The position numbers and the translations under genes are program-made. Source: Lentzea atacamensis (GTDB lineage: Bacteria; Actinomycetota; Actinomycetes; Mycobacteriales; Pseudonocardiaceae). Taken from it: 64,000 nt of DNA. The notes beneath the pieces were generated by a model, which did not search any database, was not told where the DNA came from, and worked only from the letters and a program-made list of their open reading frames with translations. Shown piece by piece: positions 25,628 through 34,026 of the stretch. The stretch's first letter is position 1, and each line of letters begins with the position of its first letter. The stretch is from positions 1 through 64,000 of the forward strand of contig NZ_QLTT01000007.1 in assembly GCF_003269295.1 (NCBI RefSeq). The letters are read 5' to 3'.

Positions 25628-25643
25628 TGACAGTCTACTGTCA
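25628..25643. promoter_or_regulatory. MarR-type operator, proximal copy overlapping the start codon
   Basis: TGACAGTCTACTGTCA is an imperfect palindrome sharing TGACAG and CTGTCA arms with the distal copy. Its last base is the A of the ATG of the PfpI-like gene, so a bound repressor would cover the ribosome-binding and start region. There is no obvious Shine-Dalgarno sequence, so the mRNA could be leaderless. Confidence 0.72.
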
Positions 25644-26260
25644 TGACAACGCAGACGGTGTACCTGGCTCTGGTCGACGGTCTTTCGGACTGGGAGTACG
25701 GCCACGCCGCGGCTCAGATCAACATTCAGACCTTCCAGCAGCAGCCGGGCCGTTACGAGATCAAGACCGTGGCCGCGTCGCTGGAGCCGGTGCGGACGAT
25801 CGGCGGCGTGCGGATGCTGCCGGACGTGGTGATCGAAGACGTGGACGTCGACGGCGCGGCGATGCTGATGCTGATCGGCAGCGACTCGTGGGAGGCGGGA
25901 GAGAACGCGGCGCTGGGCCGGCTGGCGCGGCGGTTCCGCGAGGCCGGCAAGCCGGTGGCGGCGATCTGCGGCGCGACGATCGGGCTCGCGCGTGAAGGCC
26001 TGCTGGACGACGTCAAGCACACGTCGAACTTCCCCGGCGAGCTCGGCACGTACGGCGGTTCGGCGCTGTACCAGGACGCTCGGGTCGTGCGGGACCAGGG
26101 CGTGATCACGTCCGGTGGCGCGAGCTCGATGGAGTGGACACGCGAGATCCTGCTCGAACTGGAGGCCTACCGGCCGCAGACCGTCGACGCCTGGTACGAG
26201 TTGTACCGCGAGGACAGCATGGCGGCGTTCGAAAGGCTGATGGCGAGTGTCCAGGACTGA
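25643..26260 (+). CDS. DJ-1/PfpI family protein
   Basis: A 205-aa protein of the class I glutamine-amidotransferase-like superfamily: the nucleophile elbow is AAICGATIGLAREGLL with Cys109, followed by HTSNFPGELG and DQGVITSGGASSMEWTREIL. Family members include chaperones, deglycase-like hydrolases and isonitrile hydratases; this subgroup is unassigned. It starts inside a palindromic operator and overlaps the following MarR gene by 14 bp, so it is probably autoregulated with it as a stress- or ligand-responsive pair. Confidence 0.88.
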   Translation: MTTQTVYLALVDGLSDWEYGHAAAQINIQTFQQQPGRYEIKTVAASLEPVRTIGGVRMLPDVVIEDVDVDGAAMLMLIGSDSWEAGENAALGRLARRFREAGKPVAAICGATIGLAREGLLDDVKHTSNFPGELGTYGGSALYQDARVVRDQGVITSGGASSMEWTREILLELEAYRPQTVDAWYELYREDSMAAFERLMASVQD

Positions 26261-26681
26261 GGCGGGCGACGTGCTGACCGACGTCGTGATGCGGACTTTC
26301 CGTTTGTACGGAGCGTTTCTCGACGCGGCCGAGGTCATGACGAAGCCTGTCGGCCTGACCGCGGCCTGGTGGCAGGTGCTGGGCGCGGTGCTGCGCGAGC
26401 CGTTGTCGGTCTCGGGCATCGCGCGGGAGATGGGCCTCGCCCGGCAGTCGGTGCAGCGGATCGCAGACCTGTTGGTGGACAAGGGTTTGGCGGAGTACCT
26501 GCCGAACCCCGCCCATCAACGCGCGAAGCTCGTCCGGCCCACGGCTGAGGGTTTTGCCGCTATCGCCCGGTTGCGGGAGGCGCAACACGAGTTCGCGAAC
26601 CGCGTCGGTGCGCAGGTCCCGTTGGAGGACCTGCGCACGACGCTCGCCACGATGAACAAACTGATCGCGGCTATTTCCTGA
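26247..26681 (+). CDS. MarR-family transcriptional regulator
   Basis: A 144-aa winged-helix protein: AAWWQVLGAVLREPLSVSGI, AREMGLARQSVQRIADLLVD (recognition helix) and a wing KGLAEYLPNPAHQRAKLVRP. It starts at GTG 26247 inside the PfpI gene. It probably represses its own operon, and perhaps the divergent enoyl-CoA hydratase gene, through the twin TGACAG-N4-CTGTCA sites. Confidence 0.9.
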   Translation: MSRTEAGDVLTDVVMRTFRLYGAFLDAAEVMTKPVGLTAAWWQVLGAVLREPLSVSGIAREMGLARQSVQRIADLLVDKGLAEYLPNPAHQRAKLVRPTAEGFAAIARLREAQHEFANRVGAQVPLEDLRTTLATMNKLIAAIS

Positions 26682-26711
26682 TGCCCGGCAGGGGTGGGGG
26701 CACCAGGTGTG

Positions 26712-27326
26712 TCAGCCGATCGTGGTCGTCGTCAGCACGGGGCTGGGGTCCGGATAGCCCTTCGCGGCGGCGTTGACCGGGAACCCGATGACCGTGACGA
26801 CGGCGGTGAAGGTGAGGCCGGGCGTGTCGTAGCTGGTGCCGCCCAGCTTGGTGGTGATGGTGCCGGTGCCGCCGGCCTGCAGGTTGATCGTGACCGTCGG
26901 CAGCTCGAAGTCGGCGCCACCCTTGATCGGGCCGGGCACGCTCAGCACGACGTCGTTGCCCTGCAAGGCAACCGACGGCGTGCCACCCAAGCCGGCACCG
27001 CCCGACAGCGACGCGGACTGGAACTTCGAGTTGGCCGGCACCGGCAGCTTCAGCGCGAGACCCTTGATCTCACGCACCTGCCGCCCACCGGCCTCGGCGG
27101 GAATCTTGTTGGGCGCGGGGTCGATGGTGACCTTGACCGTGCCGTTGGGCGCGACACTCGCCGGAGCCGACGCGTCGACACCTTGGTCGAGCGTGAAGTC
27201 CGACGACTGCCCGGCGGCGCTCGCCCGCAGTTTGTAGGTGATCGTCTGTGGTGCTGCGGCTGACGCGTTGGTGGCGAACATGAGCATCGGTACCAGTAGC
27301 AGGGACCCGATTCCGGCTAGTTTCAT
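26712..27326 (-). CDS. Secreted beta-sandwich-like protein, unknown function
   Basis: A 204-aa protein with a Sec signal peptide (residues 1-24, GIGSLLLVPMLMFATNASAA) and a mature region rich in Gly/Thr/Val with alternating strands (TVKVTIDPAPNKIP, VVLSVPGPIKGG, GTGTITTKLGG). No catalytic motif or known family is recognised with confidence. It lies alone, with a perfect 16-bp palindrome 57 bp upstream of the start, which suggests control by a TetR-like repressor. Confidence 0.7.
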   Translation of the reverse strand: MKLAGIGSLLLVPMLMFATNASAAAPQTITYKLRASAAGQSSDFTLDQGVDASAPASVAPNGTVKVTIDPAPNKIPAEAGGRQVREIKGLALKLPVPANSKFQSASLSGGAGLGGTPSVALQGNDVVLSVPGPIKGGADFELPTVTINLQAGGTGTITTKLGGTSYDTPGLTFTAVVTVIGFPVNAAAKGYPDPSPVLTTTTIG

Positions 27327-27382
27327 GGCCTCTCCCCGATGAGTGGTCGAGGGGCATTTCCAGCACGCGGCGTAATCACCTG

Positions 27383-27398
27383 CCTACTCATGAGTAGG
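27383..27398. promoter_or_regulatory. Perfect palindrome upstream of the secreted-protein gene
   Basis: CCTACTCATGAGTAGG is a perfect 16-bp palindrome 57-72 bp before the start of the minus-strand gene ending at 26712. TACTCATGAGTA-like sites are typical of TetR-family operators. No regulator gene is adjacent. Confidence 0.55.
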
Positions 27399-27537
27399 TT
27401 TCACGTCAACGGTTCACACTTCACATCGACCGAACGGCCGTGCGCATTCGATCTTGTGGCGGCGCCCGGAAGTGGAGCGTCGCTGACCCGGGCGCGCGCT
27501 CGTCGGGCGGATGGACGTGCTCGTAGATGCCTATGGC

Positions 27538-28233
27538 CTAGGCGGCGACGGTCTGGCGCGCCAAGGCCTCGTCGTACCGGTCCAACACCAGCTGAGCCAC
27601 CTCGACGTCGTCCCCCAGCGGCCGCGCCACCACAGCATCTCCCGCCAGCGACGCCACCTTGTCCGGCAACAACCCCGGAGCCAGGAACCAGGACGCGACA
27701 GCGATCCGCGTAGCCCCTCGCGCCTTCAACCGCTCAACCGCCTCAGGCACGGCAGGCGAGGCGATCGAAGCGAACGCCGCCTCGACCCCGGCCCACCCGG
27801 ACTCCCGAGCCCACCGCCGGGCCACGCGAGCCACGGCCTCGTTCGCCGGCTCGTGCGACGACCCGGCGCCGGCCAGTACGACTCCCAGCGACCGGTCCCC
27901 GAACGACACCCCGGCCTCGGACAGCCGCCTCAACGCAGCCGACTCCAGCCGCGGATCCGGCCCCAGCACGTCGGAAACCACCGCGGGAACCCGAGCCTCG
28001 GCAACAGCAGCCGGCACGTCGACCCGAGCGTGGAAAGCCTTACCCAGCAACAACGGCACCACAACAGCCGGGCCGCGCAACACATCGCTCAACCGAGGCG
28101 CGCAGAGGTCCAGGAAGGCACCCCGGACGTCCAGCTCAGGGCGCAACGACCGCACGACGTCCAGCAACGCGTGGATCGACGCGGCAGAGCGCGGATCACG
28201 ACTGCCGTGTGCGACAGCGACAAGCGACGTCAC
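27538..28233 (-). CDS. Sirohydrochlorin chelatase (SirB/CbiX-like)
   Basis: A 231-aa protein with the class II chelatase start LVAVAHGSRDPRSAASIHAL (His and Ser of the metal site) and a second, degenerate half (GVVLAGAGSSHEPAN). It inserts ferrous iron into sirohydrochlorin, the last step of siroheme synthesis, or cobalt in cobalamin routes. Its position as last gene of the sulfur operon points to siroheme for the sulfite reductase encoded first. GTG 28233 overlaps the permease stop (GTGA); longer readings upstream run over the permease and are rejected. Confidence 0.85.
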   Translation of the reverse strand: MTSLVAVAHGSRDPRSAASIHALLDVVRSLRPELDVRGAFLDLCAPRLSDVLRGPAVVVPLLLGKAFHARVDVPAAVAEARVPAVVSDVLGPDPRLESAALRRLSEAGVSFGDRSLGVVLAGAGSSHEPANEAVARVARRWARESGWAGVEAAFASIASPAVPEAVERLKARGATRIAVASWFLAPGLLPDKVASLAGDAVVARPLGDDVEVAQLVLDRYDEALARQTVAA

Positions 28234-29102
28234 AGCGCCCCCGTCAATCCGCGAGCCCGCAGCACGGCACGCTCCAGCGGCCGGAACAGCATCAGCTCGA
28301 TCCCGATGCCCACCAACAGGATCAGGAAGATCGCCGCGATCACCATGTTGATGTCGTTCAACGACGACCCGTTGTGCAGGTACTGCCCGAGGCCGGTCCC
28401 CAGCTGGGGCGACGTCGCGATGATCTCCGCGGCCATCAGCGACCGCCACGAGAACGCCCAGCCCTGCTTCAACCCGGCCAGATACCCGGGCAGAGCCGCC
28501 GGCAACAGGATGTGCCGAGCCGAAGCCAGCCGACCGGCCCCCAACGCGCGCCCAACTCGGGGCAGCAGCGGCGGAATCTGGTCGATGCCGGCCACCAGGC
28601 CGTTGGCGATCGACGGCACCGAACCCATCAGCACCACGAAGTAGATGGTGGAAGGCGTCACGCCGAACCACAGGATCGCGGCCGGAACCCAGGCCACGGA
28701 AGGAAGTGACTGCAGGCCCGTCAGCAGCGAGCCGATCGCCGCGCGCACCACGCGGACCTTGGCGATCAGCAACCCCAGTGGTGTCGCGATCAGCACTGCC
28801 GCGATGAACCCGAACACCGCGCGGTGCAACGAGGTCCACAGGATGCTGAACGCCTCGCCCGTGCCGATGCTGCGGACGAGCTCGTTCCACACGGTGAGCG
28901 GGGCGGGCAGCTGGAACTCCGGCAGCAGAGCCGATGCCCACAACCCCTGCCACACGCCCAGGAGCAGGGCGAAGGCGATGATCGGTGGCACGCCCGTCTT
29001 GAGGAACCGGCGCCACATCGGCGCCTTGTGCGCCTCTACGGGCACGTCCAGCGCGTCGAGGCCGGCGCCGACCTTGTCGAGGGTGTCAGGAGGCGTGGCC
29101 AC
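28230..29102 (-). CDS. ABC transporter permease, sulfonate/taurine (SsuC/TauC) type
   Basis: A 290-aa membrane protein with about six hydrophobic helices and the BPD-type EAA loop of the SsuC family (RALGAGRLASARHILLPAALPGYLAGLKQG). It follows the ATPase gene with a 17-bp overlap. With the binding protein and ATPase it would form an importer for an organosulfur compound such as an alkanesulfonate or taurine; the substrate is inferred from operon context. Confidence 0.88.
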   Translation of the reverse strand: MATPPDTLDKVGAGLDALDVPVEAHKAPMWRRFLKTGVPPIIAFALLLGVWQGLWASALLPEFQLPAPLTVWNELVRSIGTGEAFSILWTSLHRAVFGFIAAVLIATPLGLLIAKVRVVRAAIGSLLTGLQSLPSVAWVPAAILWFGVTPSTIYFVVLMGSVPSIANGLVAGIDQIPPLLPRVGRALGAGRLASARHILLPAALPGYLAGLKQGWAFSWRSLMAAEIIATSPQLGTGLGQYLHNGSSLNDINMVIAAIFLILLVGIGIELMLFRPLERAVLRARGLTGAL

Positions 29103-29862
29103 TGATGACCTCTCGGAGGTGGGTGTTGATCTCGTTGAGCACTGCGTCCGAGGAGTCCGTGACGTCCCACTCGCGCACCACGCGGCCGGGGCGCGAGGAC
29201 AGCAGCACGACGCGCTGGCCCAGGCGCACTGCTTCGCGGACGTCGTGCGTCACGAAGATGATCGCGGTGTTCGTGGTCTCCCACACGCGCAACAGTTCGC
29301 TCTGCAGCACGTCGCGCGTGATGGCGTCCAGCGCCGCGAACGGCTCGTCCATCAGCAGCAGGGCGGGTGCGCCGTCCGCGGAGACGGTGGTGGACGCCAG
29401 CGCGCGAGCCAGGGCCACGCGCTGACGCATGCCGCCGGAGAGCTCGTGCGGGCGCTTGTCGGCGACGTCGCCGAGCCGCACCAGCTTCAGCAGCTCCAGC
29501 GCGCGACGCTTGCGGGCCAGGCGGCCGACGCCGGCGAAGCGCAGCGCCAGTTCGACGTTGCGGGCGGCGGTGAGCCACGGCATGAGCGCGGGCTCCTGGA
29601 ACATCACGGCCGGGCGCGAGGTGTTGAGCTGCAACGAGCCCGACGTCGCGCCGTCGAGGCCGGCGACGATGTTCAGCAGCGTGCTCTTGCCGCAGCCCGA
29701 GGCGCCGAGGAGACACACGAACTCGCCGGGCTTGACCTTCAGGTCGACCCCGTCGAGCGCCACCACGGCCGAGTTGCCGTGGCCGAACACCTTGCGAACG
29801 CCGGCCAGTTCAACGGCAGTGTCCACAGTAGACAAAACAGTGGTCTCGAGCGTGGCGGTCAT
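29086..29862 (-). CDS. ABC transporter ATP-binding protein, SsuB/TauB type
   Basis: A 258-aa ATPase: Walker A LLGASGCGKSTLLNIVAG, Q-loop MFQEPALMPW, signature ELSGGMRQRVALARAL, Walker B LLLMDEPFAALD and H-loop VTHDVREAV. A typical NitT/TauT-family nucleotide-binding subunit. It lies between the binding-protein and permease genes of the same operon. Confidence 0.92.
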   Translation of the reverse strand: MTATLETTVLSTVDTAVELAGVRKVFGHGNSAVVALDGVDLKVKPGEFVCLLGASGCGKSTLLNIVAGLDGATSGSLQLNTSRPAVMFQEPALMPWLTAARNVELALRFAGVGRLARKRRALELLKLVRLGDVADKRPHELSGGMRQRVALARALASTTVSADGAPALLLMDEPFAALDAITRDVLQSELLRVWETTNTAIIFVTHDVREAVRLGQRVVLLSSRPGRVVREWDVTDSSDAVLNEINTHLREVISGHAS

Positions 29863-29880
29863 ATCCGTGTCCCCTCAGAG

Positions 29881-30927
29881 CTACTTCTGGTCGAGTCCGG
29901 CTGCTTGCACCTGCGGCTTGCCCTGTGCCTGAAGAACCTTGTTCAGCACCGTGAAGTCGGCGTACCCGGCGACGTTCGCGGCCTCCTTGGCCACGCCCGC
30001 GGTCACCGCGTCCTCCGCGAGCTGCGGGAAGTGCTTGGCCTGCGCGTCGGTCGTCAGCTCGATGTTGTCCCACGCGGCGTCGAGGACCTTCTGACCGAGC
30101 TTCTTCGACGTGAGCTTTTCCAGAGCGGCGTTGACCGTGGTCTTGGCCTCGGCGGAGTTGGCCACCGCCCAGTCCGTCGCGGCGACGTGGCCCTTGAGCA
30201 CGGCCTCGACGGTCTCCGGGTGCTCCTGCAGGAACTTCGTCCGCACGATGATCACCGTGGTCGGGAACTTCCCGCCCTCCCACAGGGACTTCTCGTCCAG
30301 CAGCACCTTCGCGCCCGCTTCGGCGACCAGGCGCGCCGACCACGGCTGCGGTGCCCAGGTGGCCTGGATGTCGCCCTTCTTGAACAGGTCGAGCGACTGG
30401 GCGTTCTCCACGTTCTGCACCGTCACCTGGCCGGTGAGGTTCTTCTCCGCCAGGTACTTCTTCAGCGCGACGTCCTGGGTGTTCGCGAGCTGCGGCGTGG
30501 CGACGGTCTTGCCCTTGAGGTCCTCGATCGAGTTGATCTCGGGCTTCACCACGAGCTGCGCGCCACCGGACGTGGCACCGGCGATGAGCTTGACGGCCTC
30601 GCCCTTGGACTTCGCGTAGGCGTTGATCGCCGGTCCGGAACCGATGTAGGCGATGTCGAGCGACTCGCCCAGCAACGCGTTCACCTCTTCCGGGCCGGCG
30701 TTGAACGTCTGTGTCGTGAGCTTGGTGGTGCCGAGCTCCTTGGCGAACAAGCCCTTCTCGACACCGATCAGCGCGGCGGCGTGGGTCACGTTCGGGAAGT
30801 ACCCGAGGCGCACCTCGCTCGCGGCGCCCTTCGCCTGGACGGGTCCGTCGTCAGTGCCTCGACGGGTGCAACCCGACAGTGCTGTCAGTGCGATGAGCGC
30901 GATGGCGATCGCGGGCTTGAGATTCAC
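29881..30927 (-). CDS. ABC transporter substrate-binding lipoprotein, sulfonate type
   Basis: A 348-aa protein. A lipoprotein signal peptide (VNLKPAIAIALIALTALSGC, lipobox LSGC) is followed by the NMT1/SsuA fold: VRLGYFPNVTHAAALIGVEKG, then IAYIGSGPAINAYAKSKGEA and VKPEINSIEDLKGKTVATP. It captures the substrate outside the membrane for the adjacent permease/ATPase. The start is GTG 30927 with AAAGG upstream, 11 bp after the cysN stop; a longer reading through cysN is an artefact. Confidence 0.9.
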   Translation of the reverse strand: MNLKPAIAIALIALTALSGCTRRGTDDGPVQAKGAASEVRLGYFPNVTHAAALIGVEKGLFAKELGTTKLTTQTFNAGPEEVNALLGESLDIAYIGSGPAINAYAKSKGEAVKLIAGATSGGAQLVVKPEINSIEDLKGKTVATPQLANTQDVALKKYLAEKNLTGQVTVQNVENAQSLDLFKKGDIQATWAPQPWSARLVAEAGAKVLLDEKSLWEGGKFPTTVIIVRTKFLQEHPETVEAVLKGHVAATDWAVANSAEAKTTVNAALEKLTSKKLGQKVLDAAWDNIELTTDAQAKHFPQLAEDAVTAGVAKEAANVAGYADFTVLNKVLQAQGKPQVQAAGLDQK

Positions 30928-30938
30928 GAGAAGGCCTT

Positions 30939-32279
30939 TCAAGGACCGGGGGAGACGAGGGCGCGGTTGTCCTGGGCGGCGGTGTCGCCATCCTCGGTAC
31001 AGCTCTCCGCGTCCAGCTCCGGCAGCGGCGCCCCGACCAGCCCGGCGGCGAGCGTGCTGCCGTCCGAGGGGTCGATCACCAGGAAGGACCCGGTGCGCCG
31101 GCTGAAGCTGTAGTCGTCCAGCGGAACAGGCTCGGCCAGGCGCAGTGACACCCGGCCGATCTCGTTGAGCTCCAGCGAGCCGGGCGAGTCCACACTGGAC
31201 AGTGCCTGCTCGTCGAAGCGGTCGCGCAGTTCGGTGACCATCGCCTGCACGGTGCGCGTGCCGTGCTTGACGAGAACCCGTGCACCCGGCCGCAGCGGCT
31301 TCTCCGCGAGCCAGCAGAGGGTGGCCTCGAAGTCGTCCGTGACGGTCGGCGCATTGCCCGCGGAGGCGATCAGGTCGCCGCGCGAGATGTCGATGTCGTC
31401 GGCCAGCAGCAGCGTGACGGACTGGCCGGCCGCGGCTTCCGTCAGCTCGCCGTCCGCCGTGTCGATCTTCGTGACGGTGGTGCGGCGGCCCGACGGCAGC
31501 ACGACGATCTCGTCGCCCGGCTTGACCGTGCCCGCCGCGACCAGACCGGCGTACCCGCGGTAGTCGAGGTGCTCGGCGGTGCGCGGACGGATCACGTACT
31601 GCACCGGGAAGCGGAACGGCGCGTCGTGCGGGTCGGGCTCGACCGGCACGGTCTCCAGGTGCTCCAGCAGTGTCGGGCCGGAGTACCACGGCGTGTTCGC
31701 GGACTTCTCCACGACGTTGTCGCCGGCCAGCGCCGACACCGGGATCTCGACCACGGCGTCCTCGGTGTACCCGAGAGCCGTGGCGTGCGCCGTGAACTCC
31801 TTGGCGATGCGGGAGAACGTCACCTCGTCGTAGTCCACGAGGTCGATCTTGTTGACCGCCAGCACGAGGCGCGGCACACCGAGCAGCGCGAGAACCGCGG
31901 CGTGGCGGCGGGTCTGTTCGATGACGCCCTTGCGCGCGTCGACGAGCAGGACCGCGAGCTGCGCGGTGGAGGCACCGGTGACGGTGTTGCGGGTGTACTG
32001 CACGTGGCCCGGGGTGTCCGCGAGCACGAACGATCGCTTGGGCGTCGCGAAGTACCGGTACGCCACGTCGATCGTGATGCCCTGCTCCCGCTCCGACCGC
32101 AGGCCGTCGACCAGCAGCGACAGGTCCGGGGTGGCGAGACCGCGGTCGGCGCTCGCGCGGTGCACGGCGTCGAGCGTGTCCGCGAGCACCGACTTGGTGT
32201 CGTAGAGCAGCCTGCCGACGAGCGTGGACTTGCCGTCGTCCACGCTGCCTGCGGTAGCCAGCCTCAACAGGTCGCTCAT
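30939..32279 (-). CDS. cysN: Sulfate adenylyltransferase subunit 1 (GTPase)
   Basis: A 446-aa EF-Tu-like GTPase: G1 TAGSVDDGKSTLVGRLL, switch REQGITIDVAYRYF, G3 DTPGHVQYTRN, G4 NKIDLVD, and the two C-terminal beta barrels. With CysD it makes adenylyl sulfate (APS) from sulfate and ATP, driven by GTP hydrolysis. It has no C-terminal APS kinase (CysC) domain, in contrast to mycobacterial CysNC, which agrees with direct APS reduction by the CysH encoded nearby. Its ATG is next to the cysD stop. Confidence 0.95.
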   Translation of the reverse strand: MSDLLRLATAGSVDDGKSTLVGRLLYDTKSVLADTLDAVHRASADRGLATPDLSLLVDGLRSEREQGITIDVAYRYFATPKRSFVLADTPGHVQYTRNTVTGASTAQLAVLLVDARKGVIEQTRRHAAVLALLGVPRLVLAVNKIDLVDYDEVTFSRIAKEFTAHATALGYTEDAVVEIPVSALAGDNVVEKSANTPWYSGPTLLEHLETVPVEPDPHDAPFRFPVQYVIRPRTAEHLDYRGYAGLVAAGTVKPGDEIVVLPSGRRTTVTKIDTADGELTEAAAGQSVTLLLADDIDISRGDLIASAGNAPTVTDDFEATLCWLAEKPLRPGARVLVKHGTRTVQAMVTELRDRFDEQALSSVDSPGSLELNEIGRVSLRLAEPVPLDDYSFSRRTGSFLVIDPSDGSTLAAGLVGAPLPELDAESCTEDGDTAAQDNRALVSPGP

Positions 32280-33179
32280 TTAGAAGTAACCCTCCCGCTT
32301 GCGGTCTTCCATGGCGGCCTCGGACAGCCGGTCGTCGGCACGCGTGGCGCCGCGCTCGGTCAGTCGTGACGCGGCGACCTCGGCGATCACCGCGTGGATG
32401 TCGGCGGCGTCGGACTCGACGGCACCGGTGCAGGAGCCGTCGCCGACCGTGCGGTAGCGAACCGTCTTGCGCACCAACGTCTCGCCGTCACGCGCGGTGC
32501 CCCACGGGCCCTCGGCGAGCCACATGCCGTCGCGCAGGAACACCTCGCGCTCGTGCGCGTAGTAGATGTCCGGTAGCTCCACGCCCTCGCGCTCGATGTA
32601 GTTCCACACGTCGAGCTCGGTCCAGTTGGACAGCGGGAACACGCGGACGTGCTCGCCGGGGCGGTGCCGGCCGTTGTAAAGGTTCCACAGCTCCGGACGC
32701 TGGCGCTTCGGATCCCACTGGCCGAACGCCGTGCGCAGGCTGAAGATCCGCTCCTTGGCGCGGGCGCGTTCCTCGTCCCTGCGGCCGCCGCCGAACACGG
32801 CGTCGAACTTGTGCTGCGTGATGGTGTCCAGCAACGGCACGGTCTGCAACGGGTTGCGCGTGCCGTCCGGGCGCTCCTGCAGGCGGCCGTCGTCGATCCA
32901 GTCCTGGACCTTAGCGACTTCGAGACGCAGACCGTGTTGTGCCACAACGCGATCGCGGAACTCGATGACCTCGTCGAAGTTGTGCCCGGTGTCGACGTGC
33001 AGCAGCGGGAACGGCACCGGTGCCGGGTAGAACGCCTTGATCGCGAGGTGCAGCAGGAGCGTCGAGTCCTTGCCGCCGGAGAAGAGGATCACCGGCCGGT
33101 CGAACTCGCCCGCGACCTCGCGGAAGATGTGGATCGCCTCCGATTCGAGGCGTCCCAAGGTGTCGAGCGCGAGTGTCAT
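32280..33179 (-). CDS. cysD: Sulfate adenylyltransferase subunit 2
   Basis: A 299-aa PP-loop ATP pyrophosphatase with PVILFSGGKDSTLLLHLA, LHVDTGHNFDEVIEFRD and the CysD-specific GGGRRDEERARAKERIFS and VFPLSNWTELDVWNYI. It is the catalytic adenylyltransferase subunit, paired with CysN. ATG at 33179 begins the conserved protein, and overlaps the cysH stop codon by 4 bp. It ends with the characteristic EDRKREGYF. Confidence 0.95.
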   Translation of the reverse strand: MTLALDTLGRLESEAIHIFREVAGEFDRPVILFSGGKDSTLLLHLAIKAFYPAPVPFPLLHVDTGHNFDEVIEFRDRVVAQHGLRLEVAKVQDWIDDGRLQERPDGTRNPLQTVPLLDTITQHKFDAVFGGGRRDEERARAKERIFSLRTAFGQWDPKRQRPELWNLYNGRHRPGEHVRVFPLSNWTELDVWNYIEREGVELPDIYYAHEREVFLRDGMWLAEGPWGTARDGETLVRKTVRYRTVGDGSCTGAVESDAADIHAVIAEVAASRLTERGATRADDRLSEAAMEDRKREGYF

Positions 33180-33871
33180 CCGTGCAACCCACATTCCGTC
33201 TTCGACTGACCGGCCCACCGGCCGCTGCGGGCGTCCTGCCCCGGCAACGGCTTCGACGTGCACGGCAGGCAGCCGATGGAGGGATATCCCTCCTGCACCA
33301 GCAAGTTCTCCAGAATCCCCTTCTCGCGGATGTAGGCGTTGAACTCGTCATCGCTCCACGGCGCGATCGGGTTGATCTTCACCAGGCCGTTGCGCTCGTC
33401 CCACTGCACGATCGGCGTGTTCGCGCGGGTGGGCGCGTCCACCCGGCGCACACCGGTGACCCACGCGTCGTACTTCGCGAGCTCACGGCGCAGCGGCACG
33501 ACCTTGCGCAGGTTGCAGCACTTGGCCGGATCCGTCTGGTAGAGCAGGCCGAACTCGGCCTCCTGGTCGGCCACCGACTGCTCGGCCTCGGCGTTGACGA
33601 TCCGCACCTCCGGGTAGACGACGCCGACCGCGTCGCGCACGCCGATGGTCTCCGGGAAGTGGTAGCCCGTCTGCAGGAACAGCACGTCGAAGTTCGGCTT
33701 CACCTTGGCGGCGAGGTCGATCAGCACGGCGTCCTGCATGTTCGACGCGACGATGTAGTTGTCGCCGAACGTCCGCGCGGTCCACTCCAGCGCTTCGATC
33801 GCCGTGGCGTCACGGAGCTCCTGTTCCGCGGCCTCGGCGACGATCTTGAGGTCTTCCTTCAGATCGCTCAC
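33176..33871 (-). CDS. cysH: Assimilatory adenylylsulfate (APS) reductase
   Basis: A 231-aa PP-loop reductase. Two cysteine pairs, CC in DPAKCCNLRKV and CLPC in GCLPCTSKP, mark the iron-sulfur form that reduces APS rather than PAPS; the C-terminal TECGLHG holds the redox cysteine that forms the S-sulfo intermediate. The product is sulfite. GTG 33871 follows AGGAGGTGAAGAA and overlaps the stop of the small zinc-ribbon gene; a longer reading is rejected. Confidence 0.93.
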   Translation of the reverse strand: MSDLKEDLKIVAEAAEQELRDATAIEALEWTARTFGDNYIVASNMQDAVLIDLAAKVKPNFDVLFLQTGYHFPETIGVRDAVGVVYPEVRIVNAEAEQSVADQEAEFGLLYQTDPAKCCNLRKVVPLRRELAKYDAWVTGVRRVDAPTRANTPIVQWDERNGLVKINPIAPWSDDEFNAYIREKGILENLLVQEGYPSIGCLPCTSKPLPGQDARSGRWAGQSKTECGLHG

Positions 33872-34026
33872 TTCTTCACCTCCTGCGGCAGGTTGAGCCC
33901 GACGAACTGGACCTTGAAGACGCGGCGGCACCCGGTGCACAGCCACGCGTAGCTGGGTTCCTCCTGCGGCCGGAGGTCCTCGTCGCCGCAGTAGGGGCAG
34001 TAGAAGGGCGTCGCCCGTTCGCTCAC
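33868..34026 (-). CDS. Small zinc-ribbon protein of the sulfite reductase/cysH cluster
   Basis: A 52-aa protein with two CxxC knuckles: FYCPYCGDEDLRP and WLCTGCRRVFKVQF. Genes of this size and sequence sit between sulfite reductase and cysH in many actinobacteria. It may be an electron-transfer or assembly partner of the reductases; no activity is known. GTG at 34026 follows GAGGGTG and overlaps the sir stop; its own stop overlaps the cysH start, so all three are coupled. Confidence 0.85.
   Translation of the reverse strand: MSERATPFYCPYCGDEDLRPQEEPSYAWLCTGCRRVFKVQFVGLNLPQEVKK

Noticed and set aside
28645..31113. 822-codon plus-strand frame over the sulfur ABC genes
   Set aside because: Antisense to well-recognised permease, ATPase and binding-protein genes; no independent domain.
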